DNA of 40,294 bases from an uncultured Alphaproteobacteria bacterium (GTDB lineage Bacteria; Pseudomonadota; Alphaproteobacteria; CAAHEQ01; UBA3637): NCBI GenBank assembly GCA_947627155.1, contig CANQUX010000016.1, positions 1-40,294 on the forward strand, read 5' to 3'. This document shows positions 25,863 through 35,218 of the stretch, piece by piece (within the stretch, counting starts at the first letter, position 1; each line of letters starts with the position of its first letter). The translations under genes and the position numbers were made by a program. The notes under the pieces were generated by a model, which searched no databases, had not been told where the DNA came from, and saw only the letters and a list, made by a program, of their open reading frames with translations.

Positions 25863-27314
25863 ATGTACACAATTCAAGGAAAAACAGGCACGTGGGAATT
25901 GGTTATCGGATTGGAGGTCCATTGTCAGATTATTTCTAAATCCAAGGTGTTTTCGCCGTCCGATACCGCATTCGGCGCCGAACAAAACACACACGTTTCA
26001 TTTATTGACGCAGCCTTTCCGGGCATGTTGCCGTCAGTCAACGAAAAATGCATTGAGCAATGCGTTAAAACAGGTATGGGGTTAAATGCCGTTATCAATA
26101 AATATTCGCGATTTGATCGCAAGAATTATTTTTATGCCGATTTACCGCAAGGTTATCAAATCAGTCAATTATATCATCCGATTGTCGGCGAAGGCTATAT
26201 TGAAGTCACCACCTCGGAGGGCACGCGCAAAATCGGTGTCGAGCGGTTGCATTTAGAGCAAGATGCCGGGAAATCCATTCACGATATGAGCCCCACGCAA
26301 TCGTTTATCGATTTAAATCGGTGCGGTGTCGGTTTAATGGAAATTGTTTCCAAGCCCGATATGCGTTCGCCCGAAGAAGCCGGCGAATATTTACGGCAAC
26401 TGCGCGCGATTGTGCGTGCATTGGGCACATGTGACGGGAATATGGACGAAGGCTCCATGCGTTGCGATGTAAATGTATCGGTGCGAAAAACGGGTGAAAC
26501 GGGGTTACGTCCGCGGGCAGAGGTGAAAAACGTGAATTCCGTTCGTTTTGTTATGCAGGCGATTGAAATTGAAGCCCGACGGCAAATTGATTTATATGAA
26601 TCGGGCGAATCTTTCGATCAGGAAACCCGTTTGTTTGATTCGGTCAATTTGGAAACACGGCTGATGCGTTCCAAAGAAAATGCAAACGATTATCGCTACT
26701 TCCCCGATCCGGATTTATTGCCCGTTATTTTAACCGATGAATATATTGAAAATATTCGGCGCAATTTGCCGGAATTACCCGAAGCCAAGAAAAAACGGTA
26801 TATTGAAACATTGGGGTTAACGCCTTATGACGCCGGCATTTTAACGGCCGATACCGAAACGGCGCATTATTTTGAAACCGCCATTATCGGACAAGATGCC
26901 AAAAAAGTGGCCAACTGGGTGATGGGCGATTTATTTGCTTATTTGAATAAATCGGGCAAAACCGTTACGGAAAGTCCTATCAGCGCAGAAAATCTCGGCG
27001 CATTGGTCGGATTGATTTCCGATGGAACCATTTCCGGCAAAATTGCCAAAGAGGTGTTTGAGCTGATGGCCGAAACCGGCAAAGCGCCTGCGGTTATTGT
27101 GGAGGAAAAAGGCTTAAAGCAAGTTTCCGATACCGGCGCCATTGAAGCATTGATTGCCGATATTCTGGCGCAAAATGCCGATAAAGTGGCAGAAATTAAA
27201 GCCGGAAAAGAAAAGCTGAAAGGCTGGTTTGTCGGTCAGATTATGAAAGCCTCGCAAGGCAAAGTCAATCCGGCGTTGGCCAATCAGTTACTTGATAAAA
27301 AATTGGCAGAATAA
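25863..27314 (+). CDS. gatB: Asp/Glu-tRNA amidotransferase subunit B
   Basis: This 483-residue protein has the GatB kinase-like catalytic domain: [10 protein letters not shown] (about 15-24), [18 protein letters not shown] and [10 protein letters not shown] helical and YqeY-like tRNA-binding tail ends [10 protein letters not shown]. It phosphorylates the misacylated aminoacyl-tRNA and transfers ammonia from GatA. Last gene of the operon, followed by a strong terminator at 27331-27359. Confidence 0.97.
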   Translation: MYTIQGKTGTWELVIGLEVHCQIISKSKVFSPSDTAFGAEQNTHVSFIDAAFPGMLPSVNEKCIEQCVKTGMGLNAVINKYSRFDRKNYFYADLPQGYQISQLYHPIVGEGYIEVTTSEGTRKIGVERLHLEQDAGKSIHDMSPTQSFIDLNRCGVGLMEIVSKPDMRSPEEAGEYLRQLRAIVRALGTCDGNMDEGSMRCDVNVSVRKTGETGLRPRAEVKNVNSVRFVMQAIEIEARRQIDLYESGESFDQETRLFDSVNLETRLMRSKENANDYRYFPDPDLLPVILTDEYIENIRRNLPELPEAKKKRYIETLGLTPYDAGILTADTETAHYFETAIIGQDAKKVANWVMGDLFAYLNKSGKTVTESPISAENLGALVGLISDGTISGKIAKEVFELMAETGKAPAVIVEEKGLKQVSDTGAIEALIADILAQNADKVAEIKAGKEKLKGWFVGQIMKASQGKVNPALANQLLDKKLAE

Positions 27315-27330
27315 CCTAAACATCAACCGA

Positions 27331-27359
27331 AAAAGCGGACAGAAATGTCCGCTTTTTTT
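27331..27359 (+). terminator. Bidirectional terminator between gatB and second prepilin-like gene
   Basis: AAAAGCGGAC (27331-27340) pairs with GTCCGCTTTT (27347-27356) around a 6 nt loop and ends in seven T. The A-run on the other flank lets it also end the convergent gene, whose stop codon (27358-27360) overlaps the hairpin's edge. Confidence 0.88.
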
Positions 27360-29367
27360 ATTCTTTGCATAAAGCCTGTATATAAGTATGTTCCCCTTTC
27401 CAAGAATTGTATCGAATCCACTTGTTCTCATAACAGGCATGATATGCATGACATTCACCAATTGCTTCCAACCAAAAATGTGTTTGTGTGCCATTCGGAT
27501 CCACTGTTGCAAATTCACCGGTACTTTTTAAATCTTGCACAATTTTTTCTTCAATATCCGATTCCGTACAAAAGGAATCCGAATGAGTGCTGCAACCCAA
27601 CAAACTTCTTGTTGCCATTGGTTTGTGAAGGGCTTTACAAAACCGCTCGGCACTGCCCCATGTCATGACATGTTCGGAATAATAAAATTTTGAGGTCGGT
27701 AAATAGCCTTTTTCCGAATTAACATCAACGCACTTTCCGGAATAAGTCTGCGAATACGGACTGGGAGAAAATTCTTCACACAGCTGATATCTTAATGTCA
27801 TCATACAAAATTCTCCGTCCGCACAATCTTCATTACTGCGGCATTCATATGCATGGCATTTACCGTCGTTAACATACCATAACGATTTTGGCGGACACGG
27901 CTCGCACGTGTTTGTATCTGAATTGCAAACCGGATTATTTGTATCTTTTTCAATGCAATTTTGATTATTTAAGCATTCCACGCATTGATTGGTTGCGGTA
28001 TTGCATTTGGGCGTATTAGGCGTATCTGTGCAGTCGCTATCTGCCGTGCATTCCACACATTCTCTACTTTCATCGTCCCATACCTGATTATCAAAGCATT
28101 GAATGCATATACTTGCATTCGAGCAATGGTAACTTGTTCCTTTGGCTTGGCATTCCTCTTCCGTTTGACAGGTTGTGCATTTGTTTCCTCTGCAAACCAA
28201 CGCTTCTTCACAATCCCCACTTTCTATGCATTCCACGCAAGTGTTAGTATCCGTATTGCATTGCGGTTTTTCGGAATTCTTGCAATCAGCAGATGATAAA
28301 CATTCCACACATTCTCTACTTTCATCGTCCCATACCTGATTATCAAAGCATTGAATGCATGTACTTGCATTTGAGCAGTGATAAGTTGTTCCTTTGGCTT
28401 GGCATTCCTCTTCCGTTTGACAGGTTGTGCATTTGTTTCCTCTGCAAACCTGTTCTTCCGAACAATTACTGCTTTCTATGCATTCCACGCAAGTATTAGT
28501 TTCCGTGTTGCATTTAGGCGTATCAGAATCGGTGCAATCGTCATCTGCCGTGCATTCTACGCACTCTTCGCCGTTCCAAACTCCGCTTTCGCACGTCACG
28601 CATGTATTGTTTTCACAATATTGATTATGTTCACATTGATTATCTTCATAACATTTCACACATACATGCCGTGACGGGTCACAATAATGCGTGCTTTCCG
28701 ATTCGCAATCCGTATCTTCTGCACAAGCAACTAACTCCGACACCGCTTCCGCCGAAAATACCGCATTTAAAACATTTCCGTTTCCCGCTTCGCATTTTCC
28801 CGTCTCCGGATATTCATCTTTATTCACATTAAATGCAATTATATTGTTCATGCCGTTTACTAATTCCGCCAACGGCCGACAAACGCCTTCGGGAATGTTT
28901 TGCAACTCAATATAATAAGCATTTGCAACATGACACGATATATTTGAAAGCTCAACAGTTTCATCATCAGCCAAAGCGCAAGCAAAATCAACGGGATAAT
29001 CATCATTAAATTGAATATGTCCGAGCGTGGATTCACTAATCGGATCATAAGGCTCACCAAGGATTAATTTTTCCGTGCCTTGGGCAATTTTTATTTGCGC
29101 ATCAGTGCGCATGATATTCATTTCATGCGCGATTTGATTCGCTTGATAATAGTTCATCGCCAACCGAAACCCGACAATCCCCCCGATGGACAGAATAGCA
29201 ATAATGGCTAAAACGCCCAGCATTTCAACCATTGAACGCCCGCTTTGTGAGTGTGTTTTGATTCTGTTTTTCTTTCCTGCTTCCCCGCACATAGTTTGCG
29301 GTTGATTGTTTTGCATATATTCTGTTTGGGATTGATTTTTAAATTGTTTTTTTGATTGCATTGTCAT
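27358..29367 (-). CDS. Prepilin-like cysteine-rich surface protein, second copy
   Basis: This 669-residue protein starts at 29367 (GGGAG at 29375-29379); a longer reading would run back into the promoter. It has an N-terminal leader of about 43 residues, then the prepilin motif S-G|R-S-M-V-E-M-L-G and a hydrophobic helix. A pilin-like globular region follows, then a long Cys-rich stretch of repeats of about 30-45 residues (motifs C-N-T-x-T-N-T-C-V-E-C, C-Q-T-E-E-E-C-Q-A-K-G and C-I-Q-C). The C-terminal lectin-like domain has S-A-E-R-F-C-K-A-L and ends A-L-C-K-E. Two consecutive 84-residue blocks are encoded by a 252 bp direct repeat (28049-28300 and from 28301). The C-terminal codons are ordinary for the genome, unlike the NNC tail of the first copy. 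The N-terminal ~215 residues are nearly identical to the copy at 38204-40186. Confidence 0.85.
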   Translation of the reverse strand: MTMQSKKQFKNQSQTEYMQNNQPQTMCGEAGKKNRIKTHSQSGRSMVEMLGVLAIIAILSIGGIVGFRLAMNYYQANQIAHEMNIMRTDAQIKIAQGTEKLILGEPYDPISESTLGHIQFNDDYPVDFACALADDETVELSNISCHVANAYYIELQNIPEGVCRPLAELVNGMNNIIAFNVNKDEYPETGKCEAGNGNVLNAVFSAEAVSELVACAEDTDCESESTHYCDPSRHVCVKCYEDNQCEHNQYCENNTCVTCESGVWNGEECVECTADDDCTDSDTPKCNTETNTCVECIESSNCSEEQVCRGNKCTTCQTEEECQAKGTTYHCSNASTCIQCFDNQVWDDESRECVECLSSADCKNSEKPQCNTDTNTCVECIESGDCEEALVCRGNKCTTCQTEEECQAKGTSYHCSNASICIQCFDNQVWDDESRECVECTADSDCTDTPNTPKCNTATNQCVECLNNQNCIEKDTNNPVCNSDTNTCEPCPPKSLWYVNDGKCHAYECRSNEDCADGEFCMMTLRYQLCEEFSPSPYSQTYSGKCVDVNSEKGYLPTSKFYYSEHVMTWGSAERFCKALHKPMATRSLLGCSTHSDSFCTESDIEEKIVQDLKSTGEFATVDPNGTQTHFWLEAIGECHAYHACYENKWIRYNSWKGEHTYIQALCKE
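28049..28550 (-). repeat. 252 bp tandem coding repeat in second prepilin-like gene
   Basis: The block starting CATTCCACAC at 28049 recurs at 28301, a period of exactly 252 bp (84 codons). The first ~150 bp of the two units are almost identical on reading and the remainder has diverged. The in-frame period allows unit gain or loss without breaking the protein. Confidence 0.8.
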
Positions 29368-29394
29368 TTTCCGACTCCCTTTCATTATACAAAC

Positions 29395-29424
29395 AGTATA
29401 CAATTAAACGTACCTTTAATGCAA
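29395..29424 (-). promoter_or_regulatory. Promoter of second prepilin-like gene
   Basis: On the minus strand TTGCAT (29419-29424), an 18 bp spacer with the conserved GGTACGTTTAAT, and TATACT (29395-29400). It corresponds to the right end of repeat-element copy C. Confidence 0.68.
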
Positions 29425-29570
29425 CGCGGTTTCGGAGGCAAAATTTGCCTTCAAAAGACAAAAAATCACCTCTAAAAAACAGTCGAAAAATCAATGAATT
29501 CCGGCCAAAATAAATTTTTTTTGAAAAAATGCAAAAAAAGTGTTGCAAAAATCGTACGTTTAATTTGTGC
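29401..29570 (-). repeat. Promoter-bearing repeat element, copy C
   Basis: A complete ~170 bp copy in minus orientation. Its distal end reads GTACGTTTAATTTGTGC at 29554-29570 on the plus strand, the inverted counterpart of the promoter-proximal end. The segments TTTTTGCAACACTTTTTTT and GGAATTCATTGATTTTTC are shared with copy A. The remaining 29571-29644 up to the M23 gene is AT-rich with nothing else recognisable. Confidence 0.75.
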
Positions 29571-29644
29571 AATTTGAGTAAAATAAAAAAGATGAAAATA
29601 AAGAAATTATTCTCTATTAAAATCAATCAATATATAAAAAAAGA

Positions 29645-30520
29645 TTATTGACATGAAAAATCAGTAAATACAAGCTCGGGATCAACACGCGTTTCATACC
29701 AGAAAAACGAAAAATGTAAATGCGGACCGGTAGCACGCCCCGTTTGCCCGATTTCACCGATTTTATCCCCGCGCTTTACTTTATCACCACGCGCCACATC
29801 AGTTTTTGATAAATGCGAATAAGAGGAAAATAAACCATATCCGTGATTAACCAACACCGTTTGTCCCGTTAAAAACATATCGGGATGCGCCAGAACGACA
29901 AGGCCGTCAGCCGGCGCGTAAACAGGTGTTCCGACGGGCGCGGCATAATCCGTTCCGCCGTGTCCGCTGCCTTTAACGCCGTTTAAAATGCGTTGCGCTC
30001 CAAACGATCCCGATAAGCGATAATTTTGAACCGGTCTTGAAAAACAAGTCGGGAAAAAGTCGGCGATAAACTTTCGGCGTTCGGCTTTCAATTCGGCATT
30101 TTCCTTTTTGATTCGCTGTTCGTTTTTAATATTGACGGAAACTTTCCCTTGCGGCAATCCGTTCACAATATCTGTTTGCCAGTGACGCATTTCATAAGAC
30201 AATTTTATTTGTTTTTGCGTGTTTTCTTTTTGAAACGTCAATAAAAGCGGTGTTTGCGCCGATTGCGGAATGCCGAAGTAAAACAACCCGGTTGAATGGG
30301 GAATAATTTGCTTATCCTGATAAAAAAGCTTTTCATTTTTTGCCAAAGAACCTTGAATTAACCGCCCGTCTTGCAACGGTGTAGCAAGCGTAAACGCATA
30401 TAAATTTGTAATTACAAAAAAATTACAAATTAGAAAAATCAACGGCGGATAAACAATGTTAATACAGTTTAATTTATTTTTAACGCTTTTATCTTTATTT
30501 AAATCCTTTTCTTTGAGCAT
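29645..30520 (-). CDS. M23 family metallopeptidase (LytM/peptidoglycan hydrolase-like)
   Basis: This 291-residue protein has an N-terminal hydrophobic signal/anchor (about 20-42), a middle beta-rich region, and a C-terminal Peptidase_M23 domain (about 170-285). Zinc ligands are in G-H-G-G-T-D-Y-A-A-P (HxxxD) and G-P-H-L-H-F (HxH). Such enzymes cut peptide cross-links in peptidoglycan; with all ligands present it is probably active. It lies 30 nt after xseA. No clear ribosome-binding site precedes the chosen ATG. Confidence 0.9.
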   Translation of the reverse strand: MLKEKDLNKDKSVKNKLNCINIVYPPLIFLICNFFVITNLYAFTLATPLQDGRLIQGSLAKNEKLFYQDKQIIPHSTGLFYFGIPQSAQTPLLLTFQKENTQKQIKLSYEMRHWQTDIVNGLPQGKVSVNIKNEQRIKKENAELKAERRKFIADFFPTCFSRPVQNYRLSGSFGAQRILNGVKGSGHGGTDYAAPVGTPVYAPADGLVVLAHPDMFLTGQTVLVNHGYGLFSSYSHLSKTDVARGDKVKRGDKIGEIGQTGRATGPHLHFSFFWYETRVDPELVFTDFSCQ

Positions 30521-30550
30521 TTTGTTATTCTTTTGTGAGTATATTTGTAA

Positions 30551-31873
30551 TTACTTTGTAGTCTTTATATCAGGAACAGAAAATAAATCCGGTTGAAACA
30601 TTTTTCTTTCCGGTAAGTCGGAGCGTGTTTTCGGCAGAACAGTTTTTCCGGTTGCCGGTGCAGGCAAAACTTTTAATTGTCCGTCCGCAAATCGAATGTG
30701 AAAATGCGGTAATTCGGCTGCCGCTTGTCGCCGTGATACAATTTTACCTGCATCATTTACAACAAGAGCAAAACCCCGCTCCAAAACGGCGTTATAAGAA
30801 TAAGATTGAAGCAAGGTTGACTTTAAATTTAACGCGGTATCGATTGTTTTTAAATAAACTGCCATACCGTTTTGTAATCGTTCATATTTATCGGACAAAC
30901 GCTCTTGAAACAGCCGAATAACCTCCGAAAGATTGGGTAAAGAACGCGTTAAGGCCTCTAATTTTGTTTGCGCCGTTTCCATAACGCGATATAACCCGTC
31001 AATCAGCCGATTTTCACTTTCATTAAGCCAAGCCGTCAATTCGGCTTGTACGGGAACGGCTTTTTCCGCCGCACCGGTCGGTGTGGGTGCCCGTAAATCG
31101 GCGGCATAATCAATTAAAGTGGTGTCAGTTTCGTGGCCGACGGCGGAAATTAACGGAATTTGCGAATTGGCGGCTGCCCGAACAACAATTTCTTCATTAA
31201 AGCAAAACAAATCTTCAAAACTGCCCCCGCCGCGCGCAACAATCAACACATCGGGGCGGGGAATATGCGTGTTTTGAATGAAAATCCCCTCTTTCGGAAT
31301 AGCGTTAAATCCTTCAATAGCCGTGGCAATTTGTTCGGCCGCGCCCTCTCCCTGAACCAAAACCGGCCATAAGAGAACTCGCCGCGGACACCGTTCGTTC
31401 AACCGATGCATAATATCTCGAATGACGGCACCGGTGGGACTGGTGACAACGCCGATGACTTCCGGTAAAAACGGAATTTTTTTCTTGCGGGAAACATCAA
31501 ACAATCCCTCTTTTTCCAATTTTTCCTTGCGATCGTTTAACAATTTGAGCAAGGCGCCGATTCCGGCGGGACGGGCTTCTTGAACAATCATTTGATAATT
31601 GGATCGGCCGGGATAGGTCGATAATTTGCCCGTACAGACCACCTCCAAACCTTCCGTGAGCGCTGCCATGGTGTCATTATCGCGCCCGCGCCAACAAATA
31701 GCCGATAAAACACTGTCGGCATCTTTTAAAGAAAAATATGTGTGTCCTGACGGTGCTTTTTTAACGCCGACCACTTCACCGCGCACGCGAATATCGCCGA
31801 AAACCTGCTCAACGCAAGCTTTGAGCGAAAGAGAAATTTCGGTAACGGTTAAAACGGGTTTTTCAACTTCCAT
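30551..31873 (-). CDS. xseA: Exodeoxyribonuclease VII large subunit
   Basis: This 440-residue protein has an N-terminal OB fold (about 5-105, with V-R-G-E-V-V-G-V-K) and the catalytic region containing V-V-T-S-P-T-G-A-V-I-R-D, V-A-R-G-G-G-S-F-E-D-L-F-C-F-N-E and S-A-V-G-H-E-T-D. A long coiled-coil and a C-terminal strand follow. With XseB it degrades single-stranded DNA. GGAG precedes the start; the tadA stop directly abuts its ATG. Confidence 0.96.
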   Translation of the reverse strand: MEVEKPVLTVTEISLSLKACVEQVFGDIRVRGEVVGVKKAPSGHTYFSLKDADSVLSAICWRGRDNDTMAALTEGLEVVCTGKLSTYPGRSNYQMIVQEARPAGIGALLKLLNDRKEKLEKEGLFDVSRKKKIPFLPEVIGVVTSPTGAVIRDIMHRLNERCPRRVLLWPVLVQGEGAAEQIATAIEGFNAIPKEGIFIQNTHIPRPDVLIVARGGGSFEDLFCFNEEIVVRAAANSQIPLISAVGHETDTTLIDYAADLRAPTPTGAAEKAVPVQAELTAWLNESENRLIDGLYRVMETAQTKLEALTRSLPNLSEVIRLFQERLSDKYERLQNGMAVYLKTIDTALNLKSTLLQSYSYNAVLERGFALVVNDAGKIVSRRQAAAELPHFHIRFADGQLKVLPAPATGKTVLPKTRSDLPERKMFQPDLFSVPDIKTTK

Positions 31874-32335
31874 TTATTTCTCCGCCGATCGTTTTTGTTG
31901 AAAAAATGAAGTCAGGAGACGCCCGAAAACATCTTTGGAAATTCCCCCCGTAATTTGGGGTTTGTGATGCGTTTGCTTTTGCTCAAACACACGCGCTCCT
32001 TGACAAACACCGCCCGATTTTTGATCGAATGCGCCGAAATAAAGAGCGTCCAATCGGGCATTTGATATAGCGCCCGCACACATGGCACACGGTTCCAACG
32101 TAACAAATAAGGAACAACCGTTTAATCTTTTGGTATTCAGTTTGCGACACGCCTTTTGAATGGCTCTTATTTCGGCATGAGCGGTGGGATTTTTTAATTT
32201 TTCCGTTTGGTTGTAGGCCGAGGCGATAATTTGACGTGTTTGCGTGTCAAAAATAACGGCGCCGACGGGAACCTCCTGTTTTTCGGCGGCTTTTTGAGCC
32301 AAACGAAACGCTTTTTTTAAAATTTTTTCATCCAT
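31874..32335 (-). CDS. tadA: tRNA-specific adenosine deaminase
   Basis: This 153-residue cytidine/deoxycytidylate-deaminase-fold protein has the zinc motifs H-A-E-I-R-A (catalytic Glu, about 54-59) and P-C-A-M-C-A-G-A-I (about 82-90). The N-P-T-A-H-A-E context and length fit TadA, which makes inosine at position 34 of tRNA-Arg(ACG). A guanine/other nucleoside deaminase is a less likely alternative. Head gene of a tadA-xseA-M23 run on the minus strand. Confidence 0.88.
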   Translation of the reverse strand: MDEKILKKAFRLAQKAAEKQEVPVGAVIFDTQTRQIIASAYNQTEKLKNPTAHAEIRAIQKACRKLNTKRLNGCSLFVTLEPCAMCAGAISNARLDALYFGAFDQKSGGVCQGARVFEQKQTHHKPQITGGISKDVFGRLLTSFFQQKRSAEK

Positions 32336-32406
32336 TTGCTTTTTTTACTTCCTTCTTTTTGTTTTTTTGTATATTATAACATTTATTGAAAAAAAGAAAG
32401 AGTTTT

Positions 32407-33126
32407 ATGACGGAAAAAAAAGAAAGAATTGCAAAAGTGATTGCCGGCGCCGGTGTTTGTTCGCGCCGAACGGCCGAAAGTTACATTTTAGCGGGTCGCG
32501 TCACGGTAAACGGGCAAAAACTGTTAACGCCCGCTTTTTTGGCGAGTGAGACCGATATGATTTGCGTTGACGGAAAACCCATCGGTGCAAAGCAGGAAAC
32601 GCGGCTTTGGTGTTATCACAAACCGACGGGCGTTGTTACCACACATAAAGATCCGCAGGGGCGTCCGACCGTTTTTGAGCAATTACCCGCCTATTTGCCG
32701 CGCGTGATTTCCGTCGGACGATTGGATTTAAATTCCGAAGGATTGCTGCTGCTCACAACCGACGGCGCTTTGGCTCGAAAATTAGAGCATCCCGCTTTGG
32801 GGTGGAAACGAAAATATCGCGTACGCCTTCATGGCACATTAACAAAAAGCATTCAGGAAAAACTGCAAAAAGGCGTTACCGTGCAAGGTATTCATTATGC
32901 GCCTTGTCAAATTGAAATTGAGCGTGTGCAAGGAACAAACACATGGGCACTTATTACTTTAACGGAAGGCAAAAACCGAGAAATTCGCAAAATGATGGAT
33001 TTTGTTCATCTGCCCGTTACGCGGTTAATTCGGGTAGCCTACGGGCCGTTTCAGTTGGGTAATTTAGGAAAAGGAGAAGTGCGCGAAGTGACCAAAAAAG
33101 CAGTGAAAGAGTTATTATGCGAATAA
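32407..33126 (+). CDS. rluB: 23S rRNA pseudouridine synthase, RsuA/RluB family
   Basis: This 239-residue protein starts at 32407 (M-T-E-K-K-E-R). It has an S4 domain (about 5-50, with A-G-V-C-S-R-R-T-A-E) and the catalytic G-R-L-D-L-N-S-E-G-L-L-L-L-T (Asp nucleophile, about 104-117), then N-R-E-I-R-K-M-M. The layout best fits RluB (U2605 region of 23S rRNA), but RluE/RluF-like relatives cannot be excluded. It overlaps rsmD by 10 nt, so two RNA modification genes are coupled. Confidence 0.87.
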   Translation: MTEKKERIAKVIAGAGVCSRRTAESYILAGRVTVNGQKLLTPAFLASETDMICVDGKPIGAKQETRLWCYHKPTGVVTTHKDPQGRPTVFEQLPAYLPRVISVGRLDLNSEGLLLLTTDGALARKLEHPALGWKRKYRVRLHGTLTKSIQEKLQKGVTVQGIHYAPCQIEIERVQGTNTWALITLTEGKNREIRKMMDFVHLPVTRLIRVAYGPFQLGNLGKGEVREVTKKAVKELLCE

Positions 33127-33674
33127 TCGGCGGAACATATCGCGGCAAAAAATTATCGGCGGCCGATGAATCGATTACGCGTCCCACTTCGGACAGAGCC
33201 AAAGAAGGCCTGTTTAATATTTTATCGCATTATTTGCTGACGCAAGGGAAAAATTGGGAGGATGTTTTGTTTGCCGACGTATTTGCCGGTTCGGGCGCTA
33301 TCGGAATTGAAGCGTTATCCCGCGGGGCGGCACATATTTTCTTTTTTGAAAGCAATCGCGTTGCCCGCGGCCATATTGAATTAAACGCGCGCGGCCTTCC
33401 CGAATGTTATGCGGTGTTCACAAACGCCTTAACACCGCCGCCGGCTGCTCAAAGCGTTGATATTTATTTCAGCGATGCGCCCTACGGACAAACTTTAACC
33501 GAACGCGCTTTAACGGCTTTTTATAAAACCGGTTGGTTAAATTCTGCCACACTGATTGTGTTGGAAACTCAAAGCGGCGAAAACCCCGTTTTGTCCGATG
33601 AATTTGAACTTGTGCGGCAATGCAGTTACGGACGAAATATGTTTTCCTTCGTGAAAATCAGAGAGTCAAAATGA
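33117..33674 (+). CDS. rsmD: 16S rRNA (guanine966-N2)-methyltransferase
   Basis: This 185-residue protein opens M-R-I-I-G-G-T-Y-R-G-K-K-L, followed by R-P-T-S-D-R-A-K-E-G-L-F-N-I-L and the SAM-binding D-V-F-A-G-S-G-A-I-G-I-E-A. All are RsmD hallmarks. The catalytic motif IV reads D-A-P-Y-G where D-P-P-Y is standard, a single substitution. It overlaps rluB by 10 nt and the next gene by 4 nt. Confidence 0.92.
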   Translation: MRIIGGTYRGKKLSAADESITRPTSDRAKEGLFNILSHYLLTQGKNWEDVLFADVFAGSGAIGIEALSRGAAHIFFFESNRVARGHIELNARGLPECYAVFTNALTPPPAAQSVDIYFSDAPYGQTLTERALTAFYKTGWLNSATLIVLETQSGENPVLSDEFELVRQCSYGRNMFSFVKIRESK

Positions 33675-35218
33675 CGCAGAAATCTTTTTCGTTTTTTATT
33701 CCGGATAAAGAAAATCCGCTGCCGACGGGGGAAGAGTTTCGACGCATTTTGCATTCCCTCGGATTTTGTTTGTTTTTGTTGGTATTCGGCTCGTTTTTAA
33801 TCGATGCTTTTTTATATTTTCGAAACGGCAATTTTCTTTATACGTTCGGTTACGCGGTTATTTTAATTTTATATGCACTCGGCTGGTTACTGGCTTTGTT
33901 TTTCGGCCGCACCGTTACCTGTTTTTTTATTTGTTTTAATTTTTTAATGTTTTGTGTGTTCAAAGAATATTATAAAGTCAATGTAACGCCTCTTTTATTT
34001 TATGATATTTTGTCGGCCTTCAAAGAAGGCGTTCGTGCCGGATTAAGCAATAAAAACTCTTTATTCGATATACCGTTTTTTATTGTTCTTATTTATTCTG
34101 TTTTGACGCTTATTTGGGTGATAAAACACCCGTTTTTTAATTTTAAAAAAGCAGGAATCGGCTTTTTAATCGGTGCCGTTTTTACGGGAATTGCATATAT
34201 GGCCGATATTTTTTATTGGGCGGAACTTTGTTTGTTTTTATTTCCGAGCGTTTATATTTCCTACGAACAGGGAATGCTTTATAAAATAACATATCCGGCG
34301 GAAATATTATTCAAAAATCCGTTACAAAGCTTAAATCAAATAATTATTCCCGGAAATCGGGAAAAATTGAAAAGTTACCAAACCGACAGTATTTTTCTGT
34401 CCCGTTTACCGCAACACATTTATCTGATTCAGGTTGAAAGTTTAACCACACAAGCCGTTCAACCGAATGTTATGCCGTTTTTATCGTCCGTTCAAAAAAC
34501 AGGCAGCGTTTGGTCGGATGTGAATCATTATCATTGTTTGGGATCGGCTAATACCGATTTCGGTATGATGAGCGGATTACCGCTTAATCAATCCGTTTGT
34601 CATTTAATGGTTTATTTTTCTTATCCGCCGGATATTTATAAGCAAATTAAGCCGTTGCCGAAACGATTGGCGGAAAAAGGGTATCAATCAAGTTTTTATC
34701 ACAGTTTTGAAAAATCGTTTTTTAATCGGTTAAAGCATTATTCTCACATGGGATTTCAAAAACTTTACTTTATGGAAGATTATCCTGCCGATTGGGTGCG
34801 CGGCGAATGGGGTGTTTCCGACGGAAAAATGTTACAATTGGCAGCGCTTCAAACACCCCGTCATCAAAAAACATTTGATTTTATTATCACCACAAATATG
34901 CATCCGCCGTTTTTTTCGCATCCCGACGAAAGATATCCCTATCCGACTGCCCGAACGGTTCGGGAAAATTATATGAACGCCGCTTTTGAATTGGATTTGG
35001 GACTTAAAAACTTTTATGAAGCCCTGCCAAACGACAGTTTTGTTATTTTATACGGCGATCATAACGCGCCTGATGCCGATGCTCTTGATACGCCTTTAAT
35101 TCTGTTCTATAAAGGAAATGAAGCAGATAAACCGATAATTCACGGCAAAAAACCGACGGGATTTTCGGGAACGATTGATTTTGTCAATTCACTGTTTGAT
35201 GAAGGAGAAGAAGAATGA
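33671..35218 (+). CDS. LtaS/sulfatase-family membrane phosphotransferase
   Basis: This 515-residue protein starts at 33671 (ATGA overlap with the rsmD stop). It has about five transmembrane helices in the first ~200 residues, then a periplasmic sulfatase-fold domain. Visible motifs are Q-V-E-S-L (about 253-257, metal-binding Glu), G-S-A-N-T-D-F-G-M-M-S-G (about 293-304, with the Thr expected to carry the phospho-intermediate) and L-Y-G-D-H-N-A-P (about 460-467, Asp/His metal ligands). The family transfers phosphoglycerol or phosphoethanolamine head groups to glycans, lipid A or glucans. In a Gram-negative it most likely decorates periplasmic glucans or LPS; the exact substrate is open. Confidence 0.8.
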   Translation: MTQKSFSFFIPDKENPLPTGEEFRRILHSLGFCLFLLVFGSFLIDAFLYFRNGNFLYTFGYAVILILYALGWLLALFFGRTVTCFFICFNFLMFCVFKEYYKVNVTPLLFYDILSAFKEGVRAGLSNKNSLFDIPFFIVLIYSVLTLIWVIKHPFFNFKKAGIGFLIGAVFTGIAYMADIFYWAELCLFLFPSVYISYEQGMLYKITYPAEILFKNPLQSLNQIIIPGNREKLKSYQTDSIFLSRLPQHIYLIQVESLTTQAVQPNVMPFLSSVQKTGSVWSDVNHYHCLGSANTDFGMMSGLPLNQSVCHLMVYFSYPPDIYKQIKPLPKRLAEKGYQSSFYHSFEKSFFNRLKHYSHMGFQKLYFMEDYPADWVRGEWGVSDGKMLQLAALQTPRHQKTFDFIITTNMHPPFFSHPDERYPYPTARTVRENYMNAAFELDLGLKNFYEALPNDSFVILYGDHNAPDADALDTPLILFYKGNEADKPIIHGKKPTGFSGTIDFVNSLFDEGEEE

